Below are positions 1-6,299 of a stretch of DNA of 11,518 nucleotides, one piece after another. Under the pieces are notes generated by a model, which made no database searches, had not been told where the DNA came from, and saw nothing but the letters and a program-made list of their open reading frames with translations. The position numbers and the translations under genes are program-made. The stretch lies in assembly GCA_009926815.1 (NCBI GenBank), contig RFOC01000047.1:1-11518 (forward strand), given 5' to 3'. Origin of the DNA: Planctomycetota bacterium. GTDB lineage: Bacteria; Planctomycetota; Phycisphaerae; Phycisphaerales; SM1A02. Numbering within the stretch: the first letter of the stretch is position 1; every line of letters starts with the position of its first letter.

Positions 1-10
1 TCTTTGCCAT
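1..10 (-). CDS. 5' end of an unidentified gene (partial)
   Basis: The complement of bases 1-10 reads ATG GCA AAG A, giving Met-Ala-Lys. An AAGGA ribosome-binding site lies at 20-24 on the minus strand, 9 bases before the ATG, which is good spacing. The gene lies downstream of ugd in the same direction, but the 254-base gap with several hairpins suggests its own leader. Three residues are too few to name a product. Confidence 0.45.
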
Positions 11-36
11 GGTGGGGAATCCTTTCCTGTTTGTGC

Positions 37-56
37 CGCACGGCGTCCGCCGTGCG
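37..56 (-). promoter_or_regulatory. Perfect GC-rich hairpin in putative 5' leader
   Basis: CGCACGGCG (37-45) and CGCCGTGCG (48-56) are perfect 9-base inverted arms with a 2-base centre. On the minus strand the hairpin ends 26 bases before the ATG at 10 and just upstream of its AAGGA site. No T-run follows it, so a leader or attenuator structure fits better than a terminator. The function is inferred. Confidence 0.35.
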
Positions 57-72
57 ATCGAATTTGCGAGTT

Positions 73-107
73 CTCAGCCTCCCCAGGCTTGAGAGTGGTC
101 CCACTCT
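73..107 (-). promoter_or_regulatory. Two adjoining hairpins in the same putative leader
   Basis: On the plus strand CTCAGCCT (73-80) pairs with AGGCTTGAG (85-93) with one bulged base. AGAGTGG (92-98) pairs perfectly with CCACTCT (101-107). The two share bases 92-93, so they would compete slightly or stack. They sit upstream of the 37-56 hairpin in the leader of the partial gene. Regulatory meaning is inferred from position only. Confidence 0.3.
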
Positions 108-182
108 AACGCGGGCTTTTTCGCCTCTCAAGGGAGTCGAGGGGTGAAAACACGCGGTTTTTCCCGATCCAAACGTCCGAGG

Positions 183-214
183 CCGTGGAAACCCCTGAAA
201 AACCACGGTTTTTC
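183..214. terminator. Palindromic A/T-tract hairpin, possible terminator
   Basis: Bases 197-214 form a near-perfect palindrome (GAAAAACC, two bases, GGTTTTTC). In addition CCGTGG (183-188) pairs with CCACGG (203-208) and is followed by TTTTT on the plus strand. On the minus strand the palindrome begins 51 bases past the ugd stop and could end that transcript, though the T-run lies inside the stem. The better-shaped terminator points along the plus strand, where no gene is seen. Confidence 0.3.
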
Positions 215-264
215 AACGCCGCATCCCCTTGACGGCCCTGATCCGTGTTGTTCCGCGTGGCGGC

Positions 265-1599
265 TCAGCCCTTCGCCCGGACGGTGGCTCGACCCACGCT
301 GGCGTAGGTGAAGCCGTGCTGCTGCATGGTCTCGCAGCGGTAGAGGTTGCGGCCATCGACCACCAGCCGGCGCTTGAGCAGGGTCCGGATGCGATCGAAA
401 TCGGGGGTGCGGAACTCCTGCCATTCGGTGCAGATCACCAGGCCATCCGCGCCCTCGCAGCAGGCGTACATGTCCGCGGCTCGGTGCACCTGCGGCAGTT
501 CCTTCGAGAGGTTCTCCATGGCCACCGGATCGAAGGCCCGCACGCGTGCGCCGGACTGCAGCGCGCGCTGCATCAGCGTCATGCTGGGCGCCTCGCGGAT
601 GTCATCGGTCCGCGGCTTGAAGGCCACGCCCCAGAACGCCAGCGTGATGCCCTGGAGTCCCTGCGGGAACTCGGCCAGCAGCTTGTCCCAGAAGTGGCGG
701 CGCTGGTCCTGGTTCACCTCGTGCACGGATGCGTTGAGCTTGCAGTCGAATCCGACGGCCTTGCCCATGCCCACCACGGCCAGCGTGTCCTTCGGGAAGC
801 AGCTGCCACCGTAGCCCAGGCCCGGGTACAGGAACTGGTCGCCGATGCGCCGGTCGGCGCACATGCCGGCTCGCACGCTGTTCACGTCGGCGCCGTACCG
901 CTCGCACAGGTTCGCCATCTCGTTGATGAAGCTGATCTTGCAGGCCAGCATGGCGTTGCTCGCGTACTTCACCATCTCGGCGCTGCGCACGTCCATGATC
1001 AGGATGGGGTGCCCCTGCCGCACGAAGGGCTCGTAGAGCTCTCGCATGGTCGCGGCGGCCTCGTCGCTCTCCACCCCGCACACCACGCGATCCGGCTTGT
1101 TGAAGTCGGTGATCGCGTCACCCTCCTTCAGGAACTCCGGATTGTCGGCGATGTGGAAGGGGACCCCGGTGCGGCCGCGGATCAGGTCACGGACCTTGTG
1201 GCTGGTGCCCACGGGCACGGTGCTCTTCACCACCACGGTCTTCGCGCGGCCGCCAGGACCGATCCGCTCCAGTTCCTCGGCGATGTCCTTCGCCACGGCC
1301 AGCACGTACTGCAGGTCCGCGCTCCCGTCCTCATCGCTGGGGGTGCCCACGCAGATGAAGATGGCCTCCGCGTGCCGATACGCCTCGGCCTTGTCCAGCG
1401 TGAAGCGGATCCGGCCCGCCTGGATGTTCTTCTGCAGCATCTCGCTCAGGCCCGGCTCGTAGATCGGACTCTCGCCCCGGCGAAGCATGTCGATCTTCCG
1501 CGGATCCACGTCCAGGCAGACCACGTCATTGCCCGACGCGGCGAAGCAGGCGCCCGTCACCAGTCCGACGTACCCAGTTCCGACCATCGTCAGTTTCAT
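265..1599 (-). CDS. ugd: UDP-glucose 6-dehydrogenase
   Basis: This cytosolic enzyme oxidises UDP-glucose to UDP-glucuronate with two NAD+, supplying uronic-acid precursors for exopolysaccharide and envelope glycans. The 444-residue length is normal for the family. The N-terminal Rossmann motif GTGYVG is at residues 7-12. NPEFLKEG is at 153-160, and K211 and N215 lie in the KYASN segment. The catalytic cysteine C267 lies in GYGGSCFPKD, followed by D271. The spacing of K211, N215, C267 and D271 matches the known UDP-glucose dehydrogenase active site, and the C-terminal UDP-binding domain (about 310-430) is complete. The start is supported by AGGAG at 1606-1610, 6 bases upstream. The gene begins 27 bases after the ogt-like stop, so the two are probably co-transcribed. 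GDP-mannose or UDP-ManNAc dehydrogenases are relatives, but the overall sequence is Ugd-like. Confidence 0.93.
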   Translation of the reverse strand: MKLTMVGTGYVGLVTGACFAASGNDVVCLDVDPRKIDMLRRGESPIYEPGLSEMLQKNIQAGRIRFTLDKAEAYRHAEAIFICVGTPSDEDGSADLQYVLAVAKDIAEELERIGPGGRAKTVVVKSTVPVGTSHKVRDLIRGRTGVPFHIADNPEFLKEGDAITDFNKPDRVVCGVESDEAAATMRELYEPFVRQGHPILIMDVRSAEMVKYASNAMLACKISFINEMANLCERYGADVNSVRAGMCADRRIGDQFLYPGLGYGGSCFPKDTLAVVGMGKAVGFDCKLNASVHEVNQDQRRHFWDKLLAEFPQGLQGITLAFWGVAFKPRTDDIREAPSMTLMQRALQSGARVRAFDPVAMENLSKELPQVHRAADMYACCEGADGLVICTEWQEFRTPDFDRIRTLLKRRLVVDGRNLYRCETMQQHGFTYASVGRATVRAKG

Positions 1600-1626
1600 C
1601 GGGATCTCCTGAAGAGGAGGGGCAGG

Positions 1627-2073
1627 CTACTGATTCCGGCCCCGTCCCGTTGCTTCCCGCTCCAGCAGCCACCGCTTCAGGTCCAGTCGCCTGCTGGCCG
1701 GATCACGCGTCCCGGCGTATCCACCCAGGTCCCGGACACCCACGACCCGATGGCATGGAATCAGCAGCGGCCATGGATTGCGGCGCATCGCCTGCGCCGC
1801 CGCTCGCGTGGCGGCCGGCGATCCCGCGGCCCTCGCCAGCCACGCGTAGGTCCGGGTCTGGCCCGCTGGAATGCGCGAGGCCGCCTGCCAGCATCGCCGC
1901 TGGAAGGGCGTGCCTTCGGGCAGGCGTTGCAACGCCTGGCCCACGGCTCGGCCGCCAAGTCGCACGCGTGCCATCCGCCGCAGCCAGGTGGGTGAGGCCC
2001 CGGCGCACCGAAACTGCAGAGGCCCATGCGGCGTTCGCAGGGTGAAGGTGGTCTCCGGGGGCGACCCGCGCAT
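1627..2073 (-). CDS. ogt: Methylated-DNA-[protein]-cysteine S-methyltransferase (Ogt type)
   Basis: This suicide repair protein moves the alkyl group from O6-alkylguanine in DNA to its own cysteine. From the start used here it has 148 residues. The acceptor motif PCHRVV is at residues 106-111 with C107 as acceptor. A helix-turn-helix region reading IPAGQTRTY, then AATRAAAQAM with its arginine finger, precedes it. GGYAG, of the lesion-binding loop, follows at 117-121. The N-terminal domain is short but begins in family style (TLRTPHGPL). Starts at 2097 and 2115 are also possible; the 2097 ATG shares the CATG at 2095-2098 with the glyA ATG. I chose 2073 because it avoids overlap with glyA and still gives a full domain. 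No start has a strong Shine-Dalgarno site. The ugd gene follows after 27 bases. There is no Ada regulatory domain, so adaptive-response control is not indicated. Confidence 0.88.
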   Translation of the reverse strand: MRGSPPETTFTLRTPHGPLQFRCAGASPTWLRRMARVRLGGRAVGQALQRLPEGTPFQRRCWQAASRIPAGQTRTYAWLARAAGSPAATRAAAQAMRRNPWPLLIPCHRVVGVRDLGGYAGTRDPASRRLDLKRWLLEREATGRGRNQ

Positions 2074-2095
2074 GCCGCACCGATACCATCGCGGC
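2074..2095. promoter_or_regulatory. Compact divergent ogt/glyA start region
   Basis: Only 22 bases separate the two proposed start codons. At their centre is an interrupted palindrome, CGAT-ACC-ATCG (2081-2091). On the plus strand TACCAT (2084-2089) could be a -10 element placed so that transcription would begin at or next to the glyA ATG, giving a leaderless message. Neither gene has a recognisable Shine-Dalgarno site. This is inference from spacing and symmetry; no good -35 was found. Confidence 0.3.
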
Positions 2096-3397
2096 ATGAC
2101 GCCCGCCACCGCCACCGCTCCAGCCTCGCTCGATCACCTCTCCCAGGGTCTGCTGGCCCTGCTGCACCAGGCGGATCCGGACGTGGAGCGCATCCTCGCC
2201 GGGGAGGCCGACCGCCAGGCCAGCACCCTCGAGCTCATCGCCAGCGAGAACCACGTCAGCGCCGCCGTCATGCACGTGGTCGGCAGCTGGATGACCAACA
2301 AGTACGCGGAGGGCTATCCCGGCAAGCGGTACTACGGTGGCTGCCACTTCCACGACCAGATCGAGGACCTGGCCCGCGAGCGAGCGAAGAGGCTCTTCGG
2401 CTGCCGCTTCGCCAACGTGCAGCCGCACTGCGGCGCCAACGCGAACATCGCGGCGTTCATGGCCCTCATGAACCCTGGCGACCGCGTGCTGAGCCTGCCC
2501 ATCAAGAGCGGCGGCCATCTCAGCCACGGCCTGAAGCCCAACTTCAGCGGCACCTTCTACGACATCGTGGAGTACGGGCTCGATCCGAAGACGGAGCTGC
2601 TCGACTATGACGCGATCGAGCGCATCGCGGTGGAGTCGAAGCCCAAGTTGATCATCTGCGGCTACTCGGCCTACAGCCGCGTGATCGATTTCGCCCGGTT
2701 CCGGGCCATCGCCGACAAGGTGGGGGCCTTCCTGATGGCGGACATCGCGCACATCGCGGGCCTGGTGGCGGCGGGGGTGCACCCCAGCCCGTTCCCGCAC
2801 GCCCATGTGGTCACCACCACCACGCACAAGACCCTGCGTGGCCCGCGTGGTGGCCTGATCCTGAGCGACAACGAGGAGATCGCCACGAAGATCGATCGCA
2901 AGGTCTTCCCGGGCAGCCAGGGCGGGCCGCTCATGCATGTCATCGCCGGAAAGGCGGTGGCGTTCGGCGAGGCGCTCAAGCCCGAGTTCAAGGTCTACAG
3001 CCGTCAGGTGGTGGCCAACTCGAAGGCGCTGGCCGCGGCCATGCAGGGGCATGGGTATCGCCTGTGCACCGGGGGCACCGACAACCACGTGATGCTGGTC
3101 GATCTTCGGCAGCGCGATGCCGAACTGACCGGCGCCGATGCCGAGAAGTGGCTCGAATCCGCGGGCATCATCGTGAACAAGAACGGCATTCCCAACGATC
3201 CCCGGCCGCCCATGGTCACCAGTGGCCTGCGACTGGGCACGCCAGCCCTGACCACCCGAGGTCTGCAGGAGGCCCAGATGGCTCAGGTGGCGGCGTGGCT
3301 GGACCGGGTCATGGTCTCGCGTGGCGAGGCAGGGGTGGTTCGGGCGGTCCGAGAGGAGATCCGGGACTTCTGCAGCCGATTCCCGCTGCCGCATTGA
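2096..3397 (+). CDS. glyA: Serine hydroxymethyltransferase
   Basis: This PLP enzyme interconverts serine and glycine with tetrahydrofolate and is the main source of one-carbon units. The protein has 433 residues, slightly longer than the usual 415-430 because of an N-terminal extension. LELIASEN is at residues 45-52 and the YAEGYPGKRYYGG substrate loop at 70-82. GGHLSHG at 139-145 carries the histidine that stacks on PLP (H141). D216 and H219 lie in the MADIAH segment. The Schiff-base lysine K245 is in TTTTHKTLRGPRGG, and R379 in TSGLRLGTPA binds the substrate carboxylate. One oddity is NVQPHCGANAN (108-118), where the usual PHSG serine near the cofactor phosphate is a cysteine (C112). The reading frame is open further upstream to 1871, but that stretch is antisense to ogt and lies outside the conserved fold. 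The ATG at 2096 is the first sensible start. Confidence 0.95.
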   Translation: MTPATATAPASLDHLSQGLLALLHQADPDVERILAGEADRQASTLELIASENHVSAAVMHVVGSWMTNKYAEGYPGKRYYGGCHFHDQIEDLARERAKRLFGCRFANVQPHCGANANIAAFMALMNPGDRVLSLPIKSGGHLSHGLKPNFSGTFYDIVEYGLDPKTELLDYDAIERIAVESKPKLIICGYSAYSRVIDFARFRAIADKVGAFLMADIAHIAGLVAAGVHPSPFPHAHVVTTTTHKTLRGPRGGLILSDNEEIATKIDRKVFPGSQGGPLMHVIAGKAVAFGEALKPEFKVYSRQVVANSKALAAAMQGHGYRLCTGGTDNHVMLVDLRQRDAELTGADAEKWLESAGIIVNKNGIPNDPRPPMVTSGLRLGTPALTTRGLQEAQMAQVAAWLDRVMVSRGEAGVVRAVREEIRDFCSRFPLPH

Positions 3398-3697
3398 TTT
3401 CAAGCTCGCGGCTGGATCGCTGGGTGGTGGCTGATCTTAGGCAAACCGAAGTATTATCGGCCCCAATAGTCTCCGGACGAGACGTCTCCAAATCCTGAGA
3501 AAGTTTCTGGCTCGGGCTTGCCCGAGGTCCCTTTCGTGGCACATTGGCGAAGCCTTGGGATTCCCTCCCTGGGCTTCCCGTTCCGAAACCCCAGGCGAAT
3601 CCTTTTCCGCCTGGTCCCTCAGTCCCTCTCTGGTGCAGCAGCACCTCTGGCCCAAGGCTCTGTGCCCCAAGCCGGAATCCCTCAGGAGTTCCAAGAC
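3398..3697 (+). promoter_or_regulatory. Possible promoter and long structured 5' leader
   Basis: This 300-base gap has no convincing gene. TATTAT at 3452-3457 is a possible -10 box without a clear -35; transcription from it would give a leader of about 235 bases. The palindrome GAGACGTCTC (3479-3488) lies next to a GTCTC copy at 3469-3473 and could be a binding site. Four hairpins follow. CTCGGGC/GCCCGAG (3511-3526) is flanked by outer arms GAAAG (3499-3503) and CTTTC (3531-3535). GAAGCC..GGG/CCC..GGCTTC spans 3549-3577. CCAGGCG/CGCCTGG spans 3591-3614, and GGTGC/GCACC spans 3632-3645. An AGGAG site at 3684-3688 serves the next gene. No known riboswitch was recognised, and no clear glyA terminator was seen. 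Confidence 0.4.
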
Positions 3698-4384
3698 ATG
3701 AAGATCTCTGCTTTCGCCGCGACCGGTCTGGTTGCCTTGATCGCCGGTGGCCTGAACGCCACTCCGGGCGTCACCTACACCGACTCCGCCACGGACATCG
3801 GCAACGTTGCCGACGCCAACGGCACCGCGAACCTGCTCAGCTGCGAGGTTTCGCACACCGCCACGGACATCCAGTTCTCGCTGACCGTGAATGGCAATGT
3901 GCCCGGGACCGACTGGGCCAAGTTCATGATCGGCATCTCCTCGCCCGGCTCGGCGCCGAAGACGTCCTCCGGCAATGGCTGGGGTCGTCCGATCAACTTC
4001 GCCAGCAATGGCGGCATGAACTACTGGGTCGGCAGCTGGGTGGATTGGGGTGGCGGCGCCCAGGCGTGGAGCAACAGCGGCACGGGCTGGAGCGGCCCCG
4101 GTCCCGGCGCGTCCATCGCCTTCTCCGGCAGCAACGTCACCCTGACCGTGAGCCGCGCCGCCATCGGCATGTCCGGCGACGGCACCTTCCTGTTCGACGT
4201 GTACACGTCGGGTGGTGGCGGCGGCGACGGTGCGATCGACGCGCTCTCGACCAACTCCGTCTCCATGGCCAACTGGGGTGACAGCTTCACCACCACCAAC
4301 GCCCTGAGCTACACCATCCCCGCCCCCGGTGCGGTGGCCCTGGTGGCTCTGGCCGGCATGGTGGCTCGTCGCCGCAAGGCCTGA
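3698..4384 (+). CDS. Secreted PEP-CTERM-like surface protein, unknown function
   Basis: This 228-residue exported protein has an N-terminal signal peptide (residues 1-21, MKISAF followed by a hydrophobic core, with probable cleavage near LNA-TPG). Its C-terminal tail is PAPGAV at 208-213, a hydrophobic stretch to about 222, then ARRRKA. This tripartite tail is the planctomycete variant of the PEP-CTERM signal, in which the classic PEP is replaced. In PEP-CTERM systems an exosortase recognises such tails and the proteins end up at the surface or in the exopolysaccharide matrix. The body is rich in Gly, Ser, Asn, Trp and Thr, with GNGWGRP (92-98), NYWVGSWVDWGGG (108-120) and YTSGGGGGDGAIDAL (169-183). 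It looks like an all-beta domain, but I do not recognise a named family. AGGAG at 3684-3688 (9-base spacing) fixes the start. The frame is open upstream to 3518, but without a signal-like start. A strong terminator follows, so the gene is probably monocistronic. No exosortase gene lies in the window. Confidence 0.85.
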   Translation: MKISAFAATGLVALIAGGLNATPGVTYTDSATDIGNVADANGTANLLSCEVSHTATDIQFSLTVNGNVPGTDWAKFMIGISSPGSAPKTSSGNGWGRPINFASNGGMNYWVGSWVDWGGGAQAWSNSGTGWSGPGPGASIAFSGSNVTLTVSRAAIGMSGDGTFLFDVYTSGGGGGDGAIDALSTNSVSMANWGDSFTTTNALSYTIPAPGAVALVALAGMVARRRKA

Positions 4385-4413
4385 GCCTGATTCGGGACTG
4401 ATTCGGAACCAAC

Positions 4414-4452
4414 GCCCCGGTGCGAGCGACCCTCGCACCGGGGCTTATCTTT
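4414..4452 (+). terminator. Strong intrinsic terminator after the PEP-CTERM-like gene
   Basis: GCCCCGGTGCGAG (4414-4426) pairs perfectly over 13 bases with CTCGCACCGGGGC (4432-4444) around a 5-base loop. TTATCTTT follows at 4445-4452. It begins 30 bases after the stop codon. It also ends only 9 bases before the proposed GTG start of the carbamoyltransferase, so it separates or attenuates the two transcription units. Confidence 0.9.
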
Positions 4453-4461
4453 CGGCCACGC

Positions 4462-6279
4462 GTGACCAGCATCCTCGGCATCTCTGCGTTCTTCCATGAC
4501 AGTGCGGCCGCCCTGGTGCAGGACGGTCGCCTGGTCGCGGCGTCCGAGGAGGAACGCTTCAGCCGTCGCAAGCATGACGAGCGGTTCCCGGTGCAGGCGG
4601 CCGCCTGGTGCCTGGAGCGGGCGGGGCTTCGGGCCAACCAGCTCGACGCGGTGGTGTTCTACGAGAAGCCGCTGATCAAGTTTGAGCGGTTGCTGGAGAC
4701 CTCGCTGGCCTTCGCGCCACGGGGCTTTGGCGCCTTCCTGACGGCCATGCCCCGATGGCTCCAGAAGAAGCTGCACCTGCCACGCGAGATCGACGCGGGG
4801 CTTGGCGGCTCGTACACCGGCCCGATCCTCTTCACCACGCATCATGAGTCGCACGCGGCCAGCGCGTTCTTTCCCAGCCCGTTCGAGGAGGCCGCCATCC
4901 TCACGCTCGACGGGGTGGGCGAATGGACCACGGCCAGCTGGGGCGTGGGGCGGGGCAACGCGATCGAGCTGCGGCAGGAGATGCGGTTCCCGCACTCGCC
5001 TGGCCTTCTCTACAGCGCATTCACGCACTACTGCGGCTTCCGCGTGAACAGCGGCGAGTACAAGCTGATGGGTCTGGCGCCGTACGGAGAGCCCAGGTAC
5101 CGCGACCTGATCCTGGACAGGGTGGTCCACCTGCAGCCGGATGGCTCGTTCTGGCTCGATCAGCGGCACTTCAACTACGCCGCAGGACTCACCATGACCA
5201 GCGGCCGCTTGCATCGCCTTCTGGGCGGTCCGCCGCGAAGGCCCGAGAGTCCGCTGACCCAGCGCGAGATGGACATCGCCGCCAGCATCCAGGCCGTGAC
5301 CGAGGAGATCGTGCTTCGCATGGCCCGGCACGTGCATGGCGCCACGGGGCAGCGGAACCTGTGCATGGCCGGCGGCGTGGCGCTCAACTGCGTGGCCAAC
5401 GGCAGGCTGCTGCGGGAAGGGCCCTTCGAGCGGCTCTGGATCCAGCCTGCCGCCGGCGATGCGGGCGGAGCCATCGGTGCGGCGTTGATGCACTGGCATG
5501 TGCACCGGGGGCAGCCCCGCCAGCCGCAGCCCTCCGACAGCCAGCAGGGATCCTGCCTGGGGCCTGAGCACACGCCGGCCCAGATCCGTGCCGGCCTCGA
5601 TGCCCTCGGAGCGGTCTACGAGACGCTGGAGGAGCCGCAGCTGCTGGAGACCATGGCCCGCGAGCTGGCCGCGGGCCGCATCGTGGGGCACTTCTTCGGC
5701 CGGGCGGAGTTCGGTCCGCGGGCGCTCGGACACCGTTCCATCCTGGGCGATCCGCGCGATCCCAGCATGCAGCGACGCATGAACGTGGCGATCAAGTTCC
5801 GCGAGTCGTTCCGCCCATTCGCGCCGGCGGTGCTGCAGGGGCGGCAGGGCGCCTGGTTCGATCTGGAGGCGGAGAGTCCGTACATGCTGCTGGTGGCGCC
5901 GGTGGCGGCGGGGCGGCGGCGGCCGGTGTCGGATGCCGGCGCCCGCGGCATCGACAAGCTGAAGCAGCTGCGGAGCGAGGTGCCCGCCATCACGCACGTG
6001 GATGACTCCGCCCGCGTGCAGACGGTCTGCCCGCAGCGGTCGCCGCGGTTCCACGCCATCCTGAGCGCCTTCGAGCGGCTGACCGGCTGTCCGGTGCTGG
6101 TGAACACCAGCTTCAACATCCGCGGCGAGCCCATCGTGCATGACCCGGGCGATGCCTACCGCTGCTTCATGTTCACCGACATGGACACGCTGGTCGTGGG
6201 CAACCACCTGATGCGGAAGGACCGTCAGCCCCCCATGGCCGGTGCCGAGGCGTACAAGCGTTCCTTCCGTCCGGACTGA
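4462..6279 (+). CDS. NodU/TobZ/SxtI-type O-carbamoyltransferase
   Basis: Members of this family use carbamoyl phosphate and ATP to make carbamoyl-adenylate, then move the carbamoyl group to a hydroxyl on a sugar or small molecule (NodU, TobZ, CmcH, SxtI). The 605-residue length is typical. The N-terminal Kae1-like domain (1 to about 350) starts ILGISAFFHDSAAAL at 4-18. It carries the metal-site motif HHESHAAS at 127-134, LDGVGEWTT at 149-157 and GGVALNC at 304-310. The C-terminal YrdC-like domain (about 365-600) has FGRAEFGPRALGHRSILGD (412-430), FRESFRPFAPAVL (446-458) and NTSFNIRGEPIV (548-559). All signature motifs are present, so it should be active. GTG at 4462 is chosen because homologues begin right at this motif; there is no Shine-Dalgarno site. 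An in-frame GTG at 4420 lies inside the terminator stem and is rejected. It is the first gene of a four-gene operon. The acceptor is unknown. Confidence 0.93.
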   Translation: MTSILGISAFFHDSAAALVQDGRLVAASEEERFSRRKHDERFPVQAAAWCLERAGLRANQLDAVVFYEKPLIKFERLLETSLAFAPRGFGAFLTAMPRWLQKKLHLPREIDAGLGGSYTGPILFTTHHESHAASAFFPSPFEEAAILTLDGVGEWTTASWGVGRGNAIELRQEMRFPHSPGLLYSAFTHYCGFRVNSGEYKLMGLAPYGEPRYRDLILDRVVHLQPDGSFWLDQRHFNYAAGLTMTSGRLHRLLGGPPRRPESPLTQREMDIAASIQAVTEEIVLRMARHVHGATGQRNLCMAGGVALNCVANGRLLREGPFERLWIQPAAGDAGGAIGAALMHWHVHRGQPRQPQPSDSQQGSCLGPEHTPAQIRAGLDALGAVYETLEEPQLLETMARELAAGRIVGHFFGRAEFGPRALGHRSILGDPRDPSMQRRMNVAIKFRESFRPFAPAVLQGRQGAWFDLEAESPYMLLVAPVAAGRRRPVSDAGARGIDKLKQLRSEVPAITHVDDSARVQTVCPQRSPRFHAILSAFERLTGCPVLVNTSFNIRGEPIVHDPGDAYRCFMFTDMDTLVVGNHLMRKDRQPPMAGAEAYKRSFRPD

Positions 6280-6299
6280 GGCCACCGTACGCTTCCACC

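Larger units (their letters stand above)
11..264. other. Hairpin-rich intergenic region
   Basis: This 254-base gap lies between the ugd stop and the next minus-strand start, and I see no coding sequence in it. It holds two A/T-tract palindromes near ugd (146-163 and 197-214). Nearer the downstream gene lie three hairpins (73-93, 92-107 and 37-56), so the gap probably contains the end of the ugd transcript and the promoter and leader of the next gene. No convincing -35/-10 pair was recognised. Confidence 0.5.

Noticed and set aside
229..1995. 588-codon open frame on the plus strand
   Set aside because: It runs antisense through ugd and ogt, which have clear family motifs; its His/Val/Ala-rich product is typical of an antisense shadow in GC-rich DNA.
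1703..3403. 566-codon open frame on the minus strand
   Set aside because: It is antisense to glyA and crosses into ogt in another frame; the product shows no protein-like motif.
3518..3697. N-terminal extension of the PEP-CTERM-like protein
   Set aside because: The frame is open, but the signal peptide begins at 3698 with a well-placed AGGAG, and the extension overlaps several hairpins.
4420..4461. Upstream GTG start for the carbamoyltransferase
   Set aside because: It lies within the stem of the terminator, and family members begin right at the ILGISAF motif encoded after 4462.
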